Translations under genes and position numbers: made by a program
Shown here: piece after piece, positions 1 through 9,964 of the stretch
How the letters are laid out: every line of letters starts with the position of its first letter
Position numbering within the stretch: position 1 is the stretch's first letter
Origin: Bacillus hominis
GTDB lineage: Bacteria; Bacillota; Bacilli; Bacillales; Bacillaceae_G
Assembly (NCBI RefSeq): GCF_018332515.1
Contig: NZ_BOQD01000007.1
Coordinates: 40,772-104,771, forward strand
DNA length: 64,000 bases
Direction: 5' to 3'
Notes under the pieces: generated by a model
What the model was told of the DNA's origin: nothing
Databases searched by the model: none
The model's input: only the letters and a program-made list of their open reading frames with translations

Positions 1-1
1 T

Positions 2-82
2 CAGCATGAAATCGATCATTTACACGGTGTTTTATTTACATCTAAAGTGAAAAGATATTATGAAGCAGGCGAATTAGAATAG
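2..82 (+). CDS. def: Peptide deformylase, C-terminal end (partial)
   Basis: Only the last 26 codons and the stop lie in the window. The readable tail begins with the HEIDHLHG segment, the HExxH metal-binding motif of peptide deformylase, and ends about 18 residues later. The enzyme removes the formyl group from the N-terminal methionine of new proteins. It sits directly before fmt, which adds that formyl group to initiator tRNA; def-fmt adjacency is the usual Bacillus order. The family call rests on this motif plus context, since the rest of the protein is outside the window. Confidence 0.88.
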   Translation, partial: QHEIDHLHGVLFTSKVKRYYEAGELE

Positions 83-104
83 GTTTAAAAGGAGCGGTTT
101 TTGA

Positions 105-1049
105 ATGATGAAAGTAGTATTTATGGGGACACCGGACTTTTCTGTGCCGGTGCTTCGTCGTCTTATCGAGGACGGATATGACGTAGTTGGTGTTGTAACG
201 CAACCTGATCGTCCAGTTGGTAGAAAAAAGGTTTTAACACCTACTCCTGTTAAAGTAGAAGCGGAGAAACATGGTATTCCAGTATTACAGCCGTTAAAAA
301 TTCGTGAAAAAGACGAATATGAAAAAGTATTAGCACTAGAGCCAGACTTAATTGTAACAGCGGCATTTGGACAAATCGTACCGAATGAAATTTTAGAAGC
401 GCCAAAGTATAGATGTATTAATGTCCACGCGTCATTACTTCCAGAACTTCGCGGTGGTGCACCAATCCATTATGCGATCATGGAAGGTAAAGAGAAAACA
501 GGTATTACAATTATGTATATGGTAGAAAAATTAGATGCTGGCGATATATTAACGCAAGTAGAAGTAGAAATCGAAGAGCGTGAAACAACAGGTTCATTAT
601 TTGATAAGTTAAGCGAAGCGGGAGCACACCTTTTATCTAAAACGGTTCCTTTACTAATTCAGGGTAAACTAGAACCAATTAAACAAAGTGAAGCTGAAGT
701 GACGTTTGCATATAATATTAAACGTGAGCAAGAGATAATTGATTGGACAAAAACAGGTGAAGAAGTATACAATCACATTCGCGGATTGAATCCATGGCCA
801 GTTGCTTATACGACTTTGGCAGGACAAGTTATTAAAGTATGGTGGGGAGAGAAGGTCTCTATTACAGAGAAAGCTGAACCAGGTACAATAGTAGCTCTTG
901 AAGAAGATGGATTTGTTGTTGCAACAGGGAATGAGACAGGTGTTAAAATCACTGAATTGCAACCGTCTGGTAAAAAGCGTATGAGTTGTTCACAATTTTT
1001 ACGTGGAACAAAACCTGAAATTGGTACGAAGTTAGGAGAAAATGCATGA
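105..1049 (+). CDS. fmt: Methionyl-tRNA formyltransferase
   Basis: This 314-residue protein transfers a formyl group from 10-formyl-tetrahydrofolate to Met-tRNAfMet for translation initiation. The N-terminal half is the formyltransferase fold with the catalytic Asn106, His108 and Asp144 in the INVHASLLP and KLDAGD segments. The C-terminal third is the tRNA-binding barrel. The length is normal for the family. Two ATGs stand side by side at the start; AAAAGGAG about ten bases upstream serves either. It follows def by 22 nt and overlaps rsmB by four bases, so the genes are probably translationally coupled. Confidence 0.97.
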   Translation: MMKVVFMGTPDFSVPVLRRLIEDGYDVVGVVTQPDRPVGRKKVLTPTPVKVEAEKHGIPVLQPLKIREKDEYEKVLALEPDLIVTAAFGQIVPNEILEAPKYRCINVHASLLPELRGGAPIHYAIMEGKEKTGITIMYMVEKLDAGDILTQVEVEIEERETTGSLFDKLSEAGAHLLSKTVPLLIQGKLEPIKQSEAEVTFAYNIKREQEIIDWTKTGEEVYNHIRGLNPWPVAYTTLAGQVIKVWWGEKVSITEKAEPGTIVALEEDGFVVATGNETGVKITELQPSGKKRMSCSQFLRGTKPEIGTKLGENA

Positions 1050-2380
1050 GACAAAATGTTCGTGAGTTAGCTCTGGATGGCTTAATTCAAGTAGAAAAAA
1101 GTGGTGCATATAGCAACTTACTTTTAAATAACCTGATTGAAAAAAGTACAATCGATAGAAAAGATATAGGTTTATTAACTGAAATTGTGTATGGAACGAT
1201 TCAACGTCGTGACACATTAGATTATTATTTACAACCTTTTTTAAGAAAAAAGGTTGAGGCGTGGGTAAGAGTATTGCTTCGCCTATCTTTATATCAAATG
1301 ATCTATTTAGACCGAGTGCCAGAAAGAGCGGCTATTCATGAAGCGGTTGAGATTGCAAAGCGTCGCGGGCATAAAGGGATTTCAGGCATGGTGAACGGTG
1401 TATTACGTTCGATTCAGAGAGAAGGTATACCTTCTTTAGATGAAATTAAGGATCCAGTAGAACGTCTTGCAATTGCAACGAGTCATCCAATGTGGCTTGT
1501 ACAAGAATGGGCATCTGAATATGGTTTAGAGACAGCAGAGAAAATGTGTGAAGTAAATATGTTGCCACCTGTACCAACAGCACGCGTAAATGTTGATAAA
1601 GTAACGGTGGAAGAAGCGGTTGCGTTATTAGCTGATGAGGGTATAGAAGCAAAACGTGGCGAATTGTCAGAGGATGCAATTCAAATTGAAAGAGGAAATG
1701 TAGCACATACAGAAGCGTTCAAAAACGGTTTCCTTTCTATTCAAGATGAAAGCTCAATGCTTGTAGCACGTGCTTTAGAACCGAATAAAGGAGATGCAGT
1801 TCTAGATAGTTGTGCTGCTCCTGGTGGAAAAACAACTCATATTGCAGAGCGTTTGGACGGAACTGGTAAGGTAATGTCGCTTGATTTACACGCACATAAA
1901 GTACGTTTAATTGAACAACAGGCGAAGAGACTCGGTTTAGAGAATGTAGAAACGATGGCTTTAGATGCTAGAAAAGTTCAAGAGCATTTTGCAAATGAAT
2001 CTTTTGACAAAATATTAGTAGATGCACCATGTTCTGGATTTGGTGTTATTAGACGTAAACCTGATATTAAGTTAGGTAAAGATAAGGGCGATAGTGAAAG
2101 GTTATCAACGATTCAACTTGCGATACTAGAAAAAATAGCACCATTGTTAAAACGAGGCGGTCGTCTTGTTTACAGTACGTGCACAATTGAAAAAATAGAA
2201 AATGAACAAGTAATAAAGCAATTTTTACAAGAGCATCCTGAATTTGAATGGGATACTACGATAAAAGATCGCATGCCAGAAAAGTTAAATCCGTATATTG
2301 ATGAAGGTCAAGTACGAATTTTACCGCATTATTTTGCAACAGATGGCTTTTATATTGCTTGTTTAAGAAAGAAGGTGTAG
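1046..2380 (+). CDS. rsmB: 16S rRNA (cytosine-967-C5) methyltransferase
   Basis: This 444-residue RsmB/Sun protein methylates a cytosine of 16S rRNA during small-subunit maturation. An N-terminal NusB-like RNA-binding domain (about residues 1-130) precedes the SAM-dependent Rossmann domain. The SAM loop AAPGGKT is at 257-263. The two cysteines of m5C methyltransferases are visible: Cys329 in DAPCSG and the catalytic Cys379 in YSTCT. The start ATG overlaps the fmt stop, and rlmN begins four bases after its stop, which places it inside an initiation and RNA-modification operon. Confidence 0.96.
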   Translation: MRQNVRELALDGLIQVEKSGAYSNLLLNNLIEKSTIDRKDIGLLTEIVYGTIQRRDTLDYYLQPFLRKKVEAWVRVLLRLSLYQMIYLDRVPERAAIHEAVEIAKRRGHKGISGMVNGVLRSIQREGIPSLDEIKDPVERLAIATSHPMWLVQEWASEYGLETAEKMCEVNMLPPVPTARVNVDKVTVEEAVALLADEGIEAKRGELSEDAIQIERGNVAHTEAFKNGFLSIQDESSMLVARALEPNKGDAVLDSCAAPGGKTTHIAERLDGTGKVMSLDLHAHKVRLIEQQAKRLGLENVETMALDARKVQEHFANESFDKILVDAPCSGFGVIRRKPDIKLGKDKGDSERLSTIQLAILEKIAPLLKRGGRLVYSTCTIEKIENEQVIKQFLQEHPEFEWDTTIKDRMPEKLNPYIDEGQVRILPHYFATDGFYIACLRKKV

Positions 2381-2384
2381 CATC

Positions 2385-3473
2385 ATGGAAACGACTGTAA
2401 AAAAACAAAAGAAAAACCTAGAGACAAAGAAACCATCAATTTACTCTTTACAACTTCATGAAATGCAAGATTGGTTAAAGGAACAAGAAGAACCTAAATT
2501 CCGTGCAGGACAAATTTTTGATTGGCTATATAAAAAACGTGTAAAAAATTATGAGGATATGTCGAACCTTTCTAAAGGATTACGCGATAAATTGTCGAAT
2601 TCCTTTGATATTACTACTTTAAATACATTGGTAAAACAAACATCTTCTGATGGAACAATTAAATTCTTATTCCAATTATATGATGGTTATTCTATTGAAA
2701 CAGTGTTAATGCGACATGAATATGGAAATTCTATTTGTGTAACAACACAGGTGGGTTGCCGCATTGGTTGTACGTTCTGTGCATCTACACTTGGTGGGCT
2801 AAAACGAAACTTAGAGGCTGGAGAAATTGTAGCACAAGTAGTAGAAGTGCAACGCGCGCTTGATGAAACAGCCGAACGTGTAAGTTCTCTTGTTGTTATG
2901 GGAATTGGAGAACCATTTGATAACTACGATAATTTAATGGGATTTTTACGCATCACTAACCATGAAAAAGGACTTCATATTGGTGCGAGACATATGACAG
3001 TTTCAACAAGCGGAATTGTTCCAAAAATTTATAAGTTCGCTGAAGAAGATATGCAAATCAATTTTGCGATTTCATTGCATGCTGCAAATACAGAGTTACG
3101 TTCAAAATTAATGCCGATTAACCGTGCTTATAAGCTACCTGATTTAATGGAAGCTGTTAAATACTATGTAAATAGAACAGGGCGTCGTATTACATTTGAA
3201 TATGGCTTATTTGGAGGAGAAAATGACCAAGTTGAGCACGCTGAAGAACTTGCTGCGCTCTTAAAAGGTGTAAAATGTCATGTGAACTTAATTCCGGTAA
3301 ACTACGTGCCAGAACGTGATTATGTACGTACGCCACGAGAGCAAATTTTCTTATTTGAAAAGACGCTAAAAGATCGTGGAGTGAATGTAACAATTCGCCG
3401 TGAACAAGGTCATGATATTGATGCAGCCTGCGGTCAGTTGCGTGCAAAGGAGCGCAAAGAAGAGACGAGGTGA
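2385..3473 (+). CDS. rlmN: Dual-specificity 23S rRNA/tRNA adenine-C2 methyltransferase
   Basis: RlmN is a radical-SAM enzyme. It makes 2-methyladenosine at A2503 of 23S rRNA and at A37 of some tRNAs. In this 362-residue protein the 4Fe-4S cysteines Cys125, Cys129 and Cys132 form the CxxxCxxC motif. The two mechanistic cysteines are also present: Cys118 just upstream, and one near residue 349 in the AACGQL tail. All catalytic residues are intact. It lies between rsmB and prpC with four-base gaps on both sides, so it is co-transcribed with them. B. subtilis calls this gene yloN. Confidence 0.96.
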   Translation: METTVKKQKKNLETKKPSIYSLQLHEMQDWLKEQEEPKFRAGQIFDWLYKKRVKNYEDMSNLSKGLRDKLSNSFDITTLNTLVKQTSSDGTIKFLFQLYDGYSIETVLMRHEYGNSICVTTQVGCRIGCTFCASTLGGLKRNLEAGEIVAQVVEVQRALDETAERVSSLVVMGIGEPFDNYDNLMGFLRITNHEKGLHIGARHMTVSTSGIVPKIYKFAEEDMQINFAISLHAANTELRSKLMPINRAYKLPDLMEAVKYYVNRTGRRITFEYGLFGGENDQVEHAEELAALLKGVKCHVNLIPVNYVPERDYVRTPREQIFLFEKTLKDRGVNVTIRREQGHDIDAACGQLRAKERKEETR

Positions 3474-3477
3474 CGAG

Positions 3478-4230
3478 ATGAAAGCCGTGTTTCTATCGGA
3501 TAAAGGGAAAGTTCGTCAACATAATGAAGATAGTGCAGGAGTTTTTCACAATTTAGATGGAAATATTTTAGCGGTAGTAGCAGATGGAATGGGAGGTCAT
3601 CGAGCTGGCGATGTAGCTAGCTCGATGGCTATTCAATTATTCCATGATTATTGGAAGCAAACGCATAATATGAATGAGCCTAAAAAGGTAGAAAAGTGGT
3701 TACATACTAACGTTGGAATTATTAATGAGCGCATATATGCTTACTCTAAGCAGCATGTAGAATGTAATGGCATGGGAACAACGGTTATCGTAGCGATTTG
3801 TACACCTAGTTTTGTAACAATAGGTCATATAGGAGATAGTCGTTGTTATATGGTATCAGAGGGAGAAATATCGCTTGTAACGGAAGATCACTCACTTGTA
3901 AATGAACTTGTTAGGCACGGTGAAATTTCAAAAGAAGATGCAGAATATCACCCGAAAAAGAATGTTCTGTTAAGAGCGTTAGGAACAGAAGAAAAAGTCG
4001 GACTAGATGTTAAAACATTGGTGCTCGAAGAAGACGATCAATTGCTTCTTTGCTCTGATGGATTGTCTAACAAAGTCCCTATGGCTGATATGCAACAAAT
4101 TTTACAATTGAATGAACAGCTCGAGGTGAAGGGAGAGCATCTCATTCAATTAGCAAATGATCGTGGTGGAGAAGATAATATCACCCTCGTTATTATTGAT
4201 TATGCGGATTCGACAAACGAAAGTAGGTGA
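3478..4230 (+). CDS. prpC: PPM-family serine/threonine protein phosphatase
   Basis: PrpC dephosphorylates targets of the neighbouring kinase PrkC and PrkC itself. The 250-residue protein is a single PP2C-type domain. Metal-binding motifs are visible: RQHNED (Asp18), VVADGMGGH (Asp36 and Gly37), IGDSR, CSDGL and the DNITLV end. I chose ATG 3478, four bases after the rlmN stop; a longer reading frame from 3400 lies inside rlmN and would add unrelated sequence. The stop precedes the chosen prkC start by eight bases, the tight kinase-phosphatase pair seen across Firmicutes. Confidence 0.96.
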   Translation: MKAVFLSDKGKVRQHNEDSAGVFHNLDGNILAVVADGMGGHRAGDVASSMAIQLFHDYWKQTHNMNEPKKVEKWLHTNVGIINERIYAYSKQHVECNGMGTTVIVAICTPSFVTIGHIGDSRCYMVSEGEISLVTEDHSLVNELVRHGEISKEDAEYHPKKNVLLRALGTEEKVGLDVKTLVLEEDDQLLLCSDGLSNKVPMADMQQILQLNEQLEVKGEHLIQLANDRGGEDNITLVIIDYADSTNESR

Positions 4231-4238
4231 AGTGCAAC

Positions 4239-6212
4239 GTGCTGATTGGAAAACGCTTAAATGACCGTTATAAGCTGCTGAAAATGATTGGCGGTGGAGG
4301 AATGGCCAATGTATATTTAGCTCATGATGATATACTCGGTCGAGATGTAGCGGTAAAAATATTAAGACTCGACTATTCAAATAATGAAGAGTTTATTAAA
4401 CGTTTCCATCGAGAAGCGCAATCTGTTACAACGTTGTCGCATCCAAATATTGTGAATATGTATGATGTTGGGGAAGAGGATGGTATATATTATCTTGTAA
4501 TGGAATATGTACCTGGGCGAACATTGAAGCAATACGTAATTGATCGAGGGATGTTACCGATAGGAGAAGCTCTTGATATAATGGAGCAGTTAACGTCCGC
4601 CATGGCACACGCCCATCATTTTGAGATTGTGCATCGCGATATTAAACCGCACAATATTTTGATTCGAGATGACGGAGTAGTCAAAGTAACAGACTTTGGA
4701 ATTGCGACAGCTACAAGTGCAGCAACGATTACACATACAAATTCGGTGCTCGGTTCGGTGCATTATTTATCACCAGAACAAGCGCGCGGCGGTATAGCGA
4801 ATAAACAATCAGATATTTATTCACTTGGGATTGTTATGTTTGAATTGTTAACAGGAAGACAACCGTTCTCTGGTGAATCTGCTGTTGCAATTGCGTTAAA
4901 ACATTTACAAAATGAAATGCCATCTCCAAAAAGATGGAATGAAAATATTCCACAAAGTGTTGAAAATATTATATTAAAGGCAACTGCGAAAGATCCGTTT
5001 CATCGATATCAATCTGCAAACGCGATGAAACGAGATATTGAAACAGCACTATACCCAGAACGAATAAATGAGCAACCATTTTACATACCAGAAGATATGG
5101 AAGCGACGAAAGCGATTCCAATTATTCAACAAGAACAACTATTTCAAAATGTAAGTGATGAAACGATTGTATTAAAAGGAAGTAAAGTAGATGAACAAGT
5201 AAGAAAAGAAGAAACCGAATCAGGTAAGAAGAAAAAACGAAGTAATAAATGGCTGAAAGTTTTAATTACAACATTTTTACTTTTAGCGATAGGGATAACC
5301 TTAGCACTTACTGTTATTCCAGGCTTCTTTATTCCGAAAGATGTGAAGGTTCCTGATGTGGCTGGAATGAAATATACGACAGCTGTAAATACATTAGTTG
5401 AAAAAGGGTTTGAAGTTACTGAACCTAATCTTGTATATACAGATGATGTTGAAGCCGGAAAAGTGATAAAAACAGATCCTATAGCAGGAAGAGTAGTGAA
5501 AGAAAACTCTAAAATTACTATCTATCAATCAGGTGGGAAAAAGAAAAGTAAGATGCGTGATTTGACAGGAAAAGATTTCGAGAGTATAAGAGCTGAGTTA
5601 GAAGAAAAATATAAACAAGTTACAATAAATTATATTGAAAATGATAAGCCGAAAGGTGAAATTGTAGAGCAAATACCAACGCCTGATCAAATGGTTATAG
5701 AGGCGGAACAAGAACTGAAAATTTGGGTAAGTAAAGGACCTTATCAAATAAGACCAGGTGATTTTTCAGGATGGACTGAAAATAGTGTAAAAGGTTATTT
5801 AAATGAAAGAAAGCTTGTTTCTGATATAAAAAGAGAGTATTCAGATACGATTGATAAAGGCCTTGTTATTTCACAGTTACCAAAGCCTGGGACGCCTTTG
5901 AAAGAAGGAGATAAAGTATCGGTTGTTATCTCCGATGGTCCGAAGCCTAAAGTGACGAAAACGGTAAAAGTGGATAACATTTCTATCCCATATGAAGCTT
6001 CTGCAACAGGTGAGAAAAAGCCCCAAACAATAGAAATTTATAAAGAAGATATGCAGCAAAAAATGGATAAACCAGTTGAAACGAGAACAATTACTGAGTC
6101 AGCGATTATTTCTTTAGAATTTGTAATTCAAGAAGGTGCAAAGGGACACTATAAAATTGTCCGAGATGGAGTAACGATTATCGACAAGGAAGTACCATAT
6201 CCAGCTCAATAA
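4239..6212 (+). CDS. prkC: Membrane Ser/Thr kinase with three PASTA domains
   Basis: PrkC senses peptidoglycan fragments, controls spore germination and cell-wall metabolism, and phosphorylates translation factors. The cytoplasmic kinase domain (about 1-270) shows the [10 protein letters not shown] glycine loop, Lys40, the catalytic HRDIKPHN (Asp134), DFG and a Thr-rich activation loop near 162-168. One membrane helix lies at about 338-360. Three extracellular PASTA repeats follow (about 368-575), then a C-terminal extension. The start is GTG 4239, eight bases after an AGGTGA that overlaps the prpC stop and matching the family start MLIGKR. An alternative GTG at 4227 would overlap prpC by four bases but has poorer Shine-Dalgarno spacing. 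Confidence 0.96.
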   Translation: MLIGKRLNDRYKLLKMIGGGGMANVYLAHDDILGRDVAVKILRLDYSNNEEFIKRFHREAQSVTTLSHPNIVNMYDVGEEDGIYYLVMEYVPGRTLKQYVIDRGMLPIGEALDIMEQLTSAMAHAHHFEIVHRDIKPHNILIRDDGVVKVTDFGIATATSAATITHTNSVLGSVHYLSPEQARGGIANKQSDIYSLGIVMFELLTGRQPFSGESAVAIALKHLQNEMPSPKRWNENIPQSVENIILKATAKDPFHRYQSANAMKRDIETALYPERINEQPFYIPEDMEATKAIPIIQQEQLFQNVSDETIVLKGSKVDEQVRKEETESGKKKKRSNKWLKVLITTFLLLAIGITLALTVIPGFFIPKDVKVPDVAGMKYTTAVNTLVEKGFEVTEPNLVYTDDVEAGKVIKTDPIAGRVVKENSKITIYQSGGKKKSKMRDLTGKDFESIRAELEEKYKQVTINYIENDKPKGEIVEQIPTPDQMVIEAEQELKIWVSKGPYQIRPGDFSGWTENSVKGYLNERKLVSDIKREYSDTIDKGLVISQLPKPGTPLKEGDKVSVVISDGPKPKVTKTVKVDNISIPYEASATGEKKPQTIEIYKEDMQQKMDKPVETRTITESAIISLEFVIQEGAKGHYKIVRDGVTIIDKEVPYPAQ

Positions 6213-6217
6213 TAGTA

Positions 6218-6249
6218 AAATCCATCGTCCTTATATAGAAGATGGATTT
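6218..6249 (+). terminator. Rho-independent terminator of the fmt-prkC operon
   Basis: A nine-base stem (AAATCCATC at 6218-6226 with GATGGATTT at 6241-6249) lies just after the prkC stop and ends in a short T-rich run. It closes the fmt-to-prkC transcription unit. Confidence 0.75.
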
Positions 6250-6257
6250 TATTACTC

Positions 6258-6300
6258 TTGCCTGTTATGCTGTCTACATCGTGGACTGTATAACAGGCAA
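6258..6300. repeat. 43-nt near-perfect inverted repeat
   Basis: TTGCCTGTTAT (6258-6268) pairs exactly with ATAACAGGCAA (6290-6300). The intervening bases also pair, apart from one T-T mismatch and two G-T wobbles, around a three-base ATC loop. The whole is a hairpin of about 20 base pairs. It starts nine bases after the prkC terminator and has no T-run on the + strand, so it is not a classical second terminator. Its function is unknown. Confidence 0.7.
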
Positions 6301-6482
6301 AAATATATGATTCAAAAAGCTGTAAAAGTGATACTGTTGTAAATAATATTTCAAATTTGATGGTAGATTAAATATATGAACCTGGGTATATATTTGGTGG
6401 GTTTTGAAATAATTGCTTAAAGAACTCTAGTCTATTCATATTTAATTGCAGTTTCATTTTATACAAAATAAAGGAGAATTAT

Positions 6483-7364
6483 ATGCCAGAAGGAAAAATT
6501 GTAAAAGCTCTAAGTGGGTTTTATTATGTACAGAATGAGGAAGGGATTACACAATGTCGCGGGCGTGGTGTATTTAGAAAGAATAAAATTACGCCACTTG
6601 TAGGAGACCAAGTTGTTTTTCAAGCAGATAATCCGAGTGAAGGTTATGTGTTAGAAGTATTTGATCGAAAAAATGAACTTGTTAGACCTCCTATTGCTAA
6701 TGTTGATCAAGCTATTCTTGTTTTCTCTGCAGTAGAACCAGATTTTAATCCAGGACTGTTAGATCGATTTTTAGTATTGATTGAATATCATAACATTAAA
6801 CCGATTATTTGTATTAGTAAGATGGATTTAGTAGATGAAAAAATGAGAGAAACTGTTGAATCTTATGCAAATGATTATCGTGAAATGGGTTATGATGTGT
6901 TGTTTACTTCTATAAATACATCGGAAAGTATTGATATTCTGAAACCATTCTTAGAAGGTTGTATTTCCGTCGTTGCAGGCCAATCTGGTGTTGGGAAATC
7001 TTCCATGCTAAACGTATTACGCCCAGATTTAGAGTTGAAAACTAATGATATTTCTTCACATTTAGGGCGTGGAAAGCATACGACAAGACACGTGGAATTA
7101 ATTACAGTTGGAAGCGGACTTGTTGCGGATACACCTGGTTTTAGTTCGCTTGATTTCATAGATATAGAGGTAGAAGACCTTACATATTGTTTTCCAGAGT
7201 TGAAAGAAGCGAGCCAATACTGTAAATTTAGAGGGTGTACACACCTTGTTGAACCGAAATGTGCAGTGAAAGCTGCGGTTGAAGAAGGGAAGATTACCGA
7301 ATATCGTTATAAGAATTACAAACAATTCGTAGAAGAAATTAGAGAGAGAAAGCCGAGGTATTAG
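6483..7364 (+). CDS. rsgA: Ribosome small-subunit-dependent GTPase A
   Basis: RsgA (CpgA/YloQ) is a circularly permuted GTPase that checks late 30S maturation. The 293-residue protein begins with an OB fold (to about residue 65). The permuted G domain follows: SKMD (G4) at 112-115 precedes the P-loop GQSGVGKS (166-173) and DTPG (216-219). The C-terminal zinc site uses Cys247, Cys252, His254 and Cys260. The start ATG has AAAGGAG seven bases upstream. It is separated from prkC by 270 nt with a terminator, and rpe starts two bases after its stop. Confidence 0.97.
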   Translation: MPEGKIVKALSGFYYVQNEEGITQCRGRGVFRKNKITPLVGDQVVFQADNPSEGYVLEVFDRKNELVRPPIANVDQAILVFSAVEPDFNPGLLDRFLVLIEYHNIKPIICISKMDLVDEKMRETVESYANDYREMGYDVLFTSINTSESIDILKPFLEGCISVVAGQSGVGKSSMLNVLRPDLELKTNDISSHLGRGKHTTRHVELITVGSGLVADTPGFSSLDFIDIEVEDLTYCFPELKEASQYCKFRGCTHLVEPKCAVKAAVEEGKITEYRYKNYKQFVEEIRERKPRY

Positions 7365-7366
7365 TC

Positions 7367-8011
7367 ATGATTAAAATTGCACCATCGATTTTATCAGCAG
7401 ATTTTTCAAGATTAGGGGAAGAGATTAAAGATGTAGAAAAAGGCGGAGCTGACTACATTCACGTCGATGTAATGGATGGACATTTCGTACCAAATATTAC
7501 GATTGGACCATTAATTGTAGAAGCAATCCGTCCGATTACATCATTACCGTTAGATGTACATTTAATGATTGAAAATCCTGATAACTATATCCCAACTTTC
7601 GCAAAAGCGGGAGCTGATATTATTACTGTCCATGTAGAAGCTTGTCCACATTTACATCGTACAATTCAGTTAATTAAATCTCATGACATTAAAGCGGGAG
7701 TTGTATTAAATCCACATACTCCAGTTTCAACGATTGAGCATGTATTAGAAGATATAGATATGGTATTACTTATGACAGTAAATCCTGGATTTGGTGGACA
7801 GAAGTTTATTCATTCTGTATTACCGAAAATCAAACAAGTTGCAGAAATGGTTAAAGAGCGAAATCTAGAAGTGGAAATTGAAGTTGATGGTGGTGTCAAC
7901 GCTGAAACGGCAAGACTTTGTATTGAAGCAGGAGCGAATGTTCTTGTAGCTGGATCAGCAGTATACAATCAAAAAGACCGCGGTGAAGCAATTCGTGTAA
8001 TTCGTGGATAA
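7367..8011 (+). CDS. rpe: Ribulose-phosphate 3-epimerase
   Basis: Rpe interconverts ribulose-5-phosphate and xylulose-5-phosphate in the pentose phosphate pathway. The 214-residue protein is a single TIM barrel. Family motifs are readable in order: [21 protein letters not shown] with metal-binding His and Asp, [16 protein letters not shown] and the phosphate-binding EVDGGV and AGSAV. It starts two bases after rsgA, so the two are probably co-transcribed. A hairpin with a T-run about 90 nt past the stop ends the unit. Confidence 0.97.
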   Translation: MIKIAPSILSADFSRLGEEIKDVEKGGADYIHVDVMDGHFVPNITIGPLIVEAIRPITSLPLDVHLMIENPDNYIPTFAKAGADIITVHVEACPHLHRTIQLIKSHDIKAGVVLNPHTPVSTIEHVLEDIDMVLLMTVNPGFGGQKFIHSVLPKIKQVAEMVKERNLEVEIEVDGGVNAETARLCIEAGANVLVAGSAVYNQKDRGEAIRVIRG

Positions 8012-8097
8012 AGAATGAACGAACCTTTATCCTAGTGAAGTCTCTAGTTTATTAAGATTTCACTATTTATACATGTTAGAGTGGCAAATAAGGAGAG

Positions 8098-8129
8098 AGG
8101 CAATCTACCGAATGGCAGATTGCCTTTTT
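8098..8129 (+). terminator. Terminator between rpe and thiN
   Basis: AGGCAATCT (8098-8106) pairs with AGATTGCCT (8117-8125), followed by a run of Ts. The structure lies in front of the chosen thiN start. That argues against any thiN start further upstream, since such a start would place the hairpin inside the coding region. Confidence 0.8.
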
Positions 8130-8150
8130 ACAATAGAAGGGGAAGGAAAA

Positions 8151-8792
8151 ATGATTATTCATATTTTAGCGGGAGGCCCTGCAGAATACTGTGCAGATTT
8201 TTCTCGATATGAAAATGAAGAAGTAGTGTGGGCGGCAGTTGATAGAGGAGTGTACCATTTGTTAAAAAGAGGAATCACTCCGGCTGCTGCGTTTGGGGAT
8301 TATGATTCAGTTACTGATGATGAATTAGCATGGATGAGACAGCAGACAAATGAATTACATATTGTCCCGCGAGAAAAAGATCAAACAGATTTAGAAATTG
8401 CAATTAGCTGGGCTTTAGAACAGAAACCAAAATTAATTCGTATTTTTGGTGCTACTGGTGGAAGGCTTGATCACGGTTTAGCGAATATACAGATGCTTTT
8501 AAAGGGATTAGAAGCACAGATAGAAATGTGTATTGTGGATAATAAAAATGAGATAATGGTGAAAAAGATAGGTGCATATATAATTGAAGGAAATGAACAT
8601 TTTCCGTATGTATCATTTGTACCAGTTACTGAAAGGGTAGAAGGCATTACACTTCAAGGCTTTAAGTACCCTCTTACTAATAAAACAATAGAGTGGGGAT
8701 CGACACTTTGTATTAGTAATGAACTCATTGAGGAAAAAGGTACTTTTTCATTTACCTCTGGCATATTAATGATGATAAGAAGCACTGATTGA
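8151..8792 (+). CDS. thiN: Thiamine pyrophosphokinase
   Basis: ThiN converts thiamine to the cofactor thiamine pyrophosphate with ATP. The 213-residue protein shows the family landmarks: an N-terminal ILAGGP strand, AAFGDYDS, the acidic REKDQTDLE, GATGGRLDH, and a C-terminal beta domain closing over the substrate. ATG 8151 has GGGGAAGG just upstream. The frame stays open back to 8073, but that extension spans the rpe terminator and does not resemble the family. It is followed after 66 nt by spoVM. Confidence 0.95.
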   Translation: MIIHILAGGPAEYCADFSRYENEEVVWAAVDRGVYHLLKRGITPAAAFGDYDSVTDDELAWMRQQTNELHIVPREKDQTDLEIAISWALEQKPKLIRIFGATGGRLDHGLANIQMLLKGLEAQIEMCIVDNKNEIMVKKIGAYIIEGNEHFPYVSFVPVTERVEGITLQGFKYPLTNKTIEWGSTLCISNELIEEKGTFSFTSGILMMIRSTD

Positions 8793-8858
8793 AGAAACAA
8801 TTTTGCTCCTTGCATCATATAGTGAACAAGTGGAGTAATGGGGATTAGGAGGGAAACC

Positions 8859-8939
8859 ATGAGATTTTATACAATTAAGTTACCTAAATTTCTTGGTGGA
8901 ATTGTTCGTGCGATGTTAAATACCTTCAAAAAAGACTAA
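8859..8939 (+). CDS. spoVM: Stage V sporulation protein M (26-residue coat anchor)
   Basis: SpoVM is a tiny amphipathic helix that recognises the convex forespore membrane. It anchors SpoIVA at the start of spore coat and cortex assembly. The 26 codons read MRFYTIKLPKFLGGIVRAML followed by NTFKKD. From memory this differs from B. subtilis SpoVM at only a few positions (Lys2 to Arg, and conservative changes near the end). Pro9, which matters for curvature sensing, is kept. AGGAGGG ends five bases before the ATG. In B. subtilis the gene is transcribed by SigE; I could not assign a convincing SigE promoter here. The thiN-spoVM-rpmB order matches B. subtilis. Confidence 0.96.
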   Translation: MRFYTIKLPKFLGGIVRAMLNTFKKD

Positions 8940-8966
8940 AAAAAGCACCTATTACCGGTGCTTTTT
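8940..8966 (+). terminator. spoVM terminator
   Basis: AAAAAGCACC (8940-8949) pairs with GGTGCTTTTT (8957-8966) directly after the spoVM stop codon, with a T-run in the 3' arm. Confidence 0.85.
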
Positions 8967-8980
8967 CCATTGGTATAATA

Positions 8981-9008
8981 AAAAAAGAGCCTAGCGGCTC
9001 TTTTTTTT
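8981..9008 (-). terminator. rpmB terminator
   Basis: AAAAAAGAGCC and GGCTCTTTTTT form a short-loop hairpin (8981-9006) with T-runs on both strands. On the minus strand it lies four bases past the rpmB stop, so it ends rpmB. It may also work in the other direction as a backup for spoVM. Confidence 0.85.
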
Positions 9009-9012
9009 ATTA

Positions 9013-9201
9013 TTAAACACGTTCGATTTTGCCAGATTTTAATGCTCTAGCAGAAACGTAAACACGTTGAACTTTTCCGTCGATGCGTACGCGAACTTTT
9101 TGAAGGTTAGCGCCCCATTTACGTTTTGTAGCGTTCATTGCGTGAGAACGAGAGTTACCAGAACGAGCTTTTCTTCCAGTGATAGCACAAACACGAGCCA
9201 T
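9013..9201 (-). CDS. rpmB: 50S ribosomal protein L28
   Basis: L28 is a small basic protein of the large ribosomal subunit. The 62-residue sequence begins with the family signature [16 protein letters not shown] and ends with the [13 protein letters not shown] segment. It has one cysteine, so it is the form without a zinc knuckle. On the minus strand a good ribosome binding site (GGGAGGG) precedes the ATG. It is the only minus-strand gene in the window, as in B. subtilis, and is bounded by its own promoter and terminator. Confidence 0.97.
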
Positions 9202-9282
9202 TTATATTTCCCTCCCTTAACTACCGTAACATACGTAATTTTTCAATGTTAGTCTTTTATGCGATGCTAAAAACACTACTAT

Positions 9283-9311
9283 AATTTAACACAACTAAAA
9301 AGAGAATGCAA
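9283..9311 (-). promoter_or_regulatory. Probable SigA promoter of rpmB
   Basis: Read on the minus strand, TTGCAT (9311-9306) and TAAATT (9288-9283) are separated by exactly 17 bases, about 80 bases upstream of the rpmB start codon. Confidence 0.55.
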
Positions 9312-9325
9312 CACCGTAGGAAAAA

Positions 9326-9422
9326 GAAATCAAGAAAAAATACTTGACACTATATGTCAATGAAGAAAAGGTGAAATCAAGAAAAATTGCTTGACATACT
9401 ATAGTGGTACATGTTGTATAAT
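9326..9422 (+). promoter_or_regulatory. Duplicated TTGACA segment upstream of yloU-fakA
   Basis: Two imperfect copies of a roughly 30-base sequence (9326-9354 and 9373-9403) both contain AAATCAAGAAAAA followed by CTTGACA. In the first copy TTGACA begins an inverted repeat with TGTCAA (9344-9360, five-base spacer). In the second, TTGACA (9391-9396) lies 20 bases before a perfect TATAAT (9417-9422), longer than the usual 17. The stretch 9202-9579 otherwise holds only the rpmB promoter and about 155 nt of leader to yloU. These are candidate yloU promoter and operator elements; the regulator is unknown. Confidence 0.45.
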
Positions 9423-9579
9423 AACAATGGACTATTTTGCTCATCATAAAAAAGTGTAATTAAAAACATAAAATATGAGAGTGAAAAAGAAAGAACGATG
9501 GAATTTTCTTTAAAAAGATTATATGATAGTAACTAAAGTAGTCTAGCTCACTTTCACCATTTATGAAGGGGGAAACGAG

Positions 9580-9942
9580 ATGTCAATTGAAATTAAAACG
9601 AAGTACGGTCAAATTGATATTAGTACAGATGTAATTGCAACAATTGCTGGAGGTGCCGCAGTAGATTGCTACGGTATCGTAGGTATGGCATCAAAAAATC
9701 AGTTAAAAGATGGATTAACAGACATTTTACGAAAAGAAAACTTCACTAGAGGCGTTATTGTTCGTAAAGATGAAGATGAAGTACATATTGATATGTATAT
9801 TATTGTGAGCTATGGTACGAAAATTTCAGAAGTAGCACATAACGTGCAGACTAAAGTGAAATATACATTAGATCAAACTGTAGGACTAGCAGTAGATTCT
9901 GTAAACATCTACGTACAAGGAGTTAAAGTAATAAACTTGTAA
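9580..9942 (+). CDS. yloU: Asp23/Gls24 family envelope stress-response protein
   Basis: This 120-residue protein belongs to the Asp23/Gls24 (DUF322) family. Staphylococcal Asp23 is a membrane-associated alkaline-shock protein; the exact role of YloU is not settled. The family signatures are visible: an N-terminal KTKYGQIDIS strand, GAAVDCYGIVGMA, and the C-terminal VNIYVQGVKV. There is no signal peptide or membrane segment. GAAGGGGG precedes the ATG. fakA starts 22 bases after the stop, so the two form one unit as in B. subtilis. Confidence 0.9.
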   Translation: MSIEIKTKYGQIDISTDVIATIAGGAAVDCYGIVGMASKNQLKDGLTDILRKENFTRGVIVRKDEDEVHIDMYIIVSYGTKISEVAHNVQTKVKYTLDQTVGLAVDSVNIYVQGVKVINL

Positions 9943-9964
9943 TGTGCATTAAGGAGGAAAATCT

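Noticed and set aside
8073-8150. Upstream extension of thiN
   Set aside because: It runs through the rpe terminator hairpin and lacks family similarity; ATG 8151 has the ribosome binding site.
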